From the NCBI GenBank assembly GCA_900555545.1, contig USLQ01000001.1, forward strand, positions 1 through 18,794: a stretch of 18,794 nt of DNA, written 5' to 3'. The stretch comes from an uncultured Oscillospiraceae bacterium. Its GTDB lineage: Bacteria > Bacillota > Clostridia > Oscillospirales > Acutalibacteraceae. The position numbers and the translations under genes were made by a program. Numbering within the stretch: the stretch's first letter is position 1; each line of letters opens with the position of its first letter. A model generated the notes under the pieces. The model searched no databases. It was not told the DNA's origin and saw only the letters and a list, made by a program, of their open reading frames with translations. Shown here in pieces: positions 14,808 through 18,794 of the stretch.

Positions 14808-15959
14808 TTACATCATGGACTCATACAGCGCTACGACATCCGCCTTCGTGACGTCCTTCGGGTTGCCCGGCGTGCAGGCATCCGCGATAGCGGAATCGGC
14901 CAGGAAGTCGATATCCTCCGCCTTGACGCCAACCTCGCTGACCTTCTGCGGGATGCCGACGTCGATCCCCAACTGGCGTACCGCATCGACTGCCGCCTTA
15001 CGGTACTCCTCCTGGCTCATGTTCTCAACGCCCGGTACGCCCATCGCAATAGCGATATCTTTATACTTCTCACCGGTTGCCTCCGCGTTGAATGCCATGA
15101 CCGTGGGCAGGATGGTCGCACAGGCGACACCGTGCGGTGTATCATACAGCGCGCTGAGCGGGTGTGCCATGCTGTGAACGATGCCCAATCCCACGTTGGA
15201 GAAGCCCATGCCCGCAATGTACTGGCCAACGGCCATCTCCTCGCGTGCCTTTGCATCGCCTGCAACGGAGGCGCGCAGGTTCTTCGCGATGATCTCGATC
15301 GCCTTGATGTGCATCATGTCGGTCAGCTCCCAGGCCGCCTTGGTGATGTAACCCTCAATGGCGTGGGTCAGCGCATCCATACCGGTCGCGGCGCACAGGC
15401 CCTTGGGCATGGAGGCGACCATATCGGGATCGACAATCGCAACAATCGGAATATCGTGCGGGTCGGCACAGACGAACTTGCGGTTCTTCTCCACGTCGGT
15501 GATCACGTAGTTGATCGTGACCTCCGCCGCCGTGCCAGAGGTCGTCGATACTGCGATAATCGGCAGGCACTTATTCTTGGTGGGGGAAGCGCCCTCCAGC
15601 GAGCGGACATCCGCAAACTCCGGATTCGTCATGATAATGCCAATGGCCTTGCTGGTGTCGATCGCACTGCCGCCGCCGACGGCTACAATCACGTCCGCGC
15701 CCTCATTCTTGCAGAATGCGACGCCCTCCTGGACGTTCTCGATGGTTGGGTTCGCCTTGATACCGTCATACACTGCATAGTCAATGCCGGCGGCATCAAG
15801 CAGGTCGGTCACCTTGGTTGCGACCTTGAATTTCAGCAGGTCGGGATCCGTGCAGACCATGACCTTTTTGCAGCCGCGCGCCTGGATCTCGTTGGCAATC
15901 TCCTGGATTGCGCCCTTGCCAAAGTAGGATGTTTCATTTAAGATGATTCTATTTGCCAT
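14808..15959 (-). CDS. fucO: Lactaldehyde reductase / propanediol oxidoreductase, iron-containing (group III ADH)
   Basis: This 383-residue enzyme is close to E. coli FucO in length and over long stretches: MANR.ILNET at the start, NPEFADVRSLEG (112-123), GTAAEVTINYVITD (142-155), DPHDIP (166-171), HAIEGYIT and GQYIAGMGFSNVGLG (245-259). The dinucleotide site is GGGS (95-98). The iron ligands expected by alignment with FucO are D195, H199, H262 and H276, all present. It should reduce L-lactaldehyde to (S)-1,2-propanediol with NADH in anaerobic fucose or rhamnose catabolism. Activity on related alcohols or aldehydes is also possible in this family. AAGGAGG (15968-15974) lies 8 nt before ATG. 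It is a single-gene unit with its own promoter and terminator; no fucose genes are near. Confidence 0.9.
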   Translation of the reverse strand: MANRIILNETSYFGKGAIQEIANEIQARGCKKVMVCTDPDLLKFKVATKVTDLLDAAGIDYAVYDGIKANPTIENVQEGVAFCKNEGADVIVAVGGGSAIDTSKAIGIIMTNPEFADVRSLEGASPTKNKCLPIIAVSTTSGTAAEVTINYVITDVEKNRKFVCADPHDIPIVAIVDPDMVASMPKGLCAATGMDALTHAIEGYITKAAWELTDMMHIKAIEIIAKNLRASVAGDAKAREEMAVGQYIAGMGFSNVGLGIVHSMAHPLSALYDTPHGVACATILPTVMAFNAEATGEKYKDIAIAMGVPGVENMSQEEYRKAAVDAVRQLGIDVGIPQKVSEVGVKAEDIDFLADSAIADACTPGNPKDVTKADVVALYESMM

Positions 15960-15992
15960 AAGGGATTCCTCCTTATTGATGTTTGCAAGTTT

Positions 15993-16021
15993 ATTATATA
16001 TCCAGCTTATCCCAAATTCAA
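15993..16021 (-). promoter_or_regulatory. Sigma-A promoter of fucO
   Basis: On the minus strand TTGAAT (16016-16021), 17 bp, then a perfect TATAAT (15993-15998). The leader to the ATG at 15959 is about 27 nt. Confidence 0.75.
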
Positions 16022-16078
16022 GAATTAAAGTATGAATAATATATAAAAAATGCTATATTCCCAAGTGATATATAAACG

Positions 16079-16107
16079 TTGCGTTGAAAATCAAAATGTA
16101 CTATAAT
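16079..16107 (+). promoter_or_regulatory. Sigma-A promoter of the EndoQ-UvrD fusion gene
   Basis: TTGCGT (16079-16084), 17 bp, then a perfect TATAAT (16102-16107). The start codon is 38 bp downstream. I saw no LexA-type box, CGAACRNRYGTTYC, here. Confidence 0.65.
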
Positions 16108-16145
16108 GAGGCCATCTTATTTTAATTAGACAGAGGGTGTCTTTG

Positions 16146-18794
16146 ATGTACATTTCCGACCTGCATATACACTCCCGCTTTTCCCGTGCCACCAGCAAGG
16201 ACTGCGACGCCCCGCACCTGGAGCTCTCCGCACGGCGCAAGGGCATCCAGGTGATTGGCACTGGGGACTTCACCCACCCTCAATGGCGCAAGGAGCTCAA
16301 AGAGCAGCTGATCCCCGCGGGCGAGGGGGTGTACACGCTGCGGGACGAATTCCGTCTGCCGGGGAGTTCTATGGAACAACGCCCGCTGTTCGTCGTAACG
16401 GGGGAGATCAGCTGCATCTATAAGCGCAATGGCAAAACGCGCAAGGTGCACAACGTGATCCTGCTGCCCAGTCTGGAGGCGGCGGACGAGCTGTCCGCAA
16501 AATTGGAGGCCATCGGGAACATCCACTCCGACGGACGGCCAATCCTGGGTCTCGACAGCCGCGATCTGCTCGAGCTGACGCTGGACACCTGCCCGGAGGC
16601 CGAGTTCATCCCGGCGCACATCTGGACGCCGCACTTTTCCATGTTTGGCGCATTCTCCGACTTTAACACCATCGAGGAGTGCTTTGACGACCTGACGCCG
16701 CACATCCACGCGGTGGAGACAGGGCTCTCGTCCGATCCGCCGATGAACTGGCGCGTCTCCCAGTTGGATGGGCTCACACTCGTCTCCCACTCCGACGCCC
16801 ACTCCCCCGCCAAGCTGGGGCGGGAGGCCAACTTGATGGATACCCCGCTCACCTATCCCGGAATGGTTCACGCCATCCGCACGGGTGAGGGCTTCCTGGG
16901 GACGATCGAATTTTTCCCTGAGGAGGGGAAGTATCACCTGGACGGGCACCGCAACTGCGGCGTCTGCCTGACTCCGGTACAGACGGCCGAGCGCGGCGGC
17001 CTCTGCCCCGTATGCGGGCGCAAGCTGACTGTCGGCGTGGAACACCGTGTGGAGGAACTGGCCGACCGTGCATCCGGATTCCGGCCAGCGGGAGCCAAAC
17101 CGTTTGAGTGCCTGGCCCCGCTGCCGGAGGTCATTGCCGCGTGCACCGGCGTATCCGCCACCTGCAAAAAGACGGCCACGCTCTATGAACGGATGTTGCG
17201 TGAACTGGGGACGGAATTTTACATTCTGCGTGAAGCACCCGATACGGATATTGAGCGTATAGCCGGCCCCTGCTTAGCTGAGGGGATCCGCCGTCTGCGC
17301 GCCGGGAAGGTCGAGCGCCGGGCGGGATTCGACGGCGAATATGGCACAATCTCCCTGCTCACGCCGTCTGAAATCGAGCGGCTGAACGGCCAGACATCTC
17401 TGTTTGCTGTGGAGGCTTTACAGATCCATGGTGCAGCGCCGCAGCTCAAAAGGAAAAAGGCGCCAAGAGATCCCAAACCGAATCACAAACCGGAAAAAAC
17501 GGTGCCTGAGGAGTTGCTCAACCCACAGCAGCTGGCAGCTGTTGATGCGGACAGGCGCCGTGTGGCGGTCATCGCCGGCCCCGGTACCGGTAAGACAAAA
17601 ACGCTCGTCGCCCGGATCGCCCACCTGGTGGAAGATTGCGGTATCAAGGCCGACGAGATCACCGCAGTTACGTTTACCAATCAGGCGGCGGCGGAGATGC
17701 GCGAGCGGTTGGAACAGCGGCTGGGCGGTAAACGCGCCGTAGCGCATATGACGATCGGGACTTTTCATGCGATCTGCCTGAAGCTGCTCGGTAATGTCCG
17801 CCTGATTGCACCGGGTGACGCATTGACTGCGGCTGCCGACGCCCTGACAGCCTGCGGCTCCGACCCCAAACGGGCCAAGTCACTTGTGCGGGCCGTCTCC
17901 CGCGTGAAAAATGGGATAGAACCCGAAGCGTGCGGGATTATGCAGGAGGAGTTTGACGCCTACTGTGCCCGGCTGCAAGAATGGGGCGTGCTGGACTTCG
18001 ACGACCTGCTGACCGAGGCGATCAAGTTGGATCCCACCGGTCAAAAGCGGTTCCATCACCTGCTTGTGGATGAATTTCAGGACATCAACGATACACAGTA
18101 CGAGTTGGTGCGCCGGTGGAGCCGCGATGGGAAACTGTTTGTCATCGGCGACCCGGACCAGTCCATCTACGGATTCCGTGGTGCAAGCGGCCGGTGCTTT
18201 GAACGCCTGACGGAGGATTTCCCGGACACGCAGGTGATCCGGCTGGTGGAGAACTACCGTTCTGCTCCAGAGATCCTCCACGCGTCCACTGCGGTCATCG
18301 CGCACAATCCGGGCGCAGAACGCATTCTCTCCCCCAACCGCCCCTCCGGCCCCGCTGTCCGGCTGGTGATGGCGGCGGATGACTTCTCCGAGGGGATTTT
18401 CGTCGCCAAGGAGATCGCGCGCTTGGCCGGCGGTGTGGATATGCTGGAGGCACAGCGCACACGGCGTGATGATAACGTGCGCGCCTTTTCGGATATCGCG
18501 GTGCTTTGCCGGACCCACCGCCAACTGGAACTGATTGAAAAGTGTCTGATTCACGACGATATTCCCTGTATTGTCAGTGGGCGCGAAGACTTTTTAGACG
18601 CGGACGATGTACGCGGGGTGCTCGCCTTTTTCCGTTTCCTCCGCCATCCCACCGACACCGGTGCGCTGGATACCGCCCTGCGCACTCTGTGGCACTGCCC
18701 AGCCGACTTGGTTGAAAAAGCCTGCGCACTCAGCCGGGGGATGGGTTCGCTTGATCCGAATGCACTCCGCGGCGAGGTGGCTGGATACGGGCCG
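16146..18794 (+). CDS. Endonuclease Q-like PHP nuclease fused to UvrD/Rep helicase (partial, runs off the window)
   Basis: The frame is open for 883 codons from ATG to the window end. Residues 1 to about 420 resemble the EndoQ/TIGR00375 family. PHP metal motifs are DLHIHS (5-10), GTGDFTHP (38-45), E87 in GEIS, PAHIWTPH (156-163) and SHSDAHSP (214-221). A zinc-finger follows: C271-x2-C274 and C287-x2-C290. EndoQ cuts DNA 5' of deaminated bases such as uracil and hypoxanthine. After a basic linker (about 425-455) comes an SF1A helicase: LNPQQ (458-462), Walker A GPGTGKT (478-484), TFTNQAAAEMRERL, Walker B DEFQD (642-646), GDPDQSIYGFRG (668-679) and ENYRS (702-706). Motifs V and VI must lie beyond the edge. 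GAGGGTG (16133-16139) is 6 nt before ATG. It is divergent from fucO. Expected role: cytoplasmic repair of deaminated DNA, nicking followed by strand unwinding. The domain calls are from motifs; the joint function is inference. Confidence 0.88.
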   Translation, partial: MYISDLHIHSRFSRATSKDCDAPHLELSARRKGIQVIGTGDFTHPQWRKELKEQLIPAGEGVYTLRDEFRLPGSSMEQRPLFVVTGEISCIYKRNGKTRKVHNVILLPSLEAADELSAKLEAIGNIHSDGRPILGLDSRDLLELTLDTCPEAEFIPAHIWTPHFSMFGAFSDFNTIEECFDDLTPHIHAVETGLSSDPPMNWRVSQLDGLTLVSHSDAHSPAKLGREANLMDTPLTYPGMVHAIRTGEGFLGTIEFFPEEGKYHLDGHRNCGVCLTPVQTAERGGLCPVCGRKLTVGVEHRVEELADRASGFRPAGAKPFECLAPLPEVIAACTGVSATCKKTATLYERMLRELGTEFYILREAPDTDIERIAGPCLAEGIRRLRAGKVERRAGFDGEYGTISLLTPSEIERLNGQTSLFAVEALQIHGAAPQLKRKKAPRDPKPNHKPEKTVPEELLNPQQLAAVDADRRRVAVIAGPGTGKTKTLVARIAHLVEDCGIKADEITAVTFTNQAAAEMRERLEQRLGGKRAVAHMTIGTFHAICLKLLGNVRLIAPGDALTAAADALTACGSDPKRAKSLVRAVSRVKNGIEPEACGIMQEEFDAYCARLQEWGVLDFDDLLTEAIKLDPTGQKRFHHLLVDEFQDINDTQYELVRRWSRDGKLFVIGDPDQSIYGFRGASGRCFERLTEDFPDTQVIRLVENYRSAPEILHASTAVIAHNPGAERILSPNRPSGPAVRLVMAADDFSEGIFVAKEIARLAGGVDMLEAQRTRRDDNVRAFSDIAVLCRTHRQLELIEKCLIHDDIPCIVSGREDFLDADDVRGVLAFFRFLRHPTDTGALDTALRTLWHCPADLVEKACALSRGMGSLDPNALRGEVAGYGP

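Noticed and set aside
16122..17045. 307-codon minus-strand frame at the start of the fusion gene
   Set aside because: The + frame carries intact PHP and zinc-finger motifs; this is its shadow.

Overview
The window looks like a chromosomal stretch of a Gram-positive, probably gut-associated clostridial bacterium (Oscillospirales-like). The lineage is inference. It rests on strong AGGAGG-type ribosome binding sites, sigma-A promoters, a SleL/YaaH-type GH18 protein, exported proteins with Big_2 and FIVAR modules, an NTGD...RKKK surface tail, and mid-range GC with AT-rich intergenic regions. I see no phage, transposon, CRISPR, tRNA or rRNA.

Layout, left to right. A terminator of an unseen upstream gene is followed by a cytoplasmic GH2 glycosidase (+, 167-1954). 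It converges on a minus-strand pair. The promoter-proximal member is an alkaline-phosphatase-superfamily lipoprotein (start 4580, frameshifted near its 3' end). The distal member is a discoidin-GH18 lipoprotein (2034-3479). Divergent from the pair is a membrane-anchored GH18 protein with five SH3b repeats (+, 4774-7065), which converges on a 964-residue exported Big_2/FIVAR protein (-, 7150-10044). A 502-bp AT-rich region separates that gene from a Na+/phosphate cotransporter with a PhoU-like tail (+, 10547-12172). Next are a 662-residue exported protein (-, 12464-14452) with a nine-cysteine cluster, TTEPEDTT repeats and a frameshifted anchor, then a FucO-type lactaldehyde reductase (-, 14808-15959). 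The window ends inside a large fusion (+, 16146 to beyond the edge) of an endonuclease Q-like PHP nuclease to a UvrD-type helicase.

How the genes may work together. Most of the window concerns the cell surface and glycans: two GH18 proteins, a GH2 enzyme, a secreted phosphoesterase-like protein and two large surface proteins. The phosphoesterase and discoidin-GH18 lipoproteins look co-transcribed, and may act in turn on one extracellular GlcNAc-containing substrate (inference). FucO would reduce lactaldehyde from fucose or rhamnose breakdown, although no other gene of that pathway is visible. The last gene is a DNA-repair candidate for deaminated bases, unrelated to its neighbours.

Most worth a second look: the EndoQ-UvrD fusion; the CT-repeat frameshift that removes the anchor of the NTGD protein; the frameshifted phosphoesterase; the cysteine cluster; and a perfect 19-bp palindrome sitting on a near-consensus promoter.
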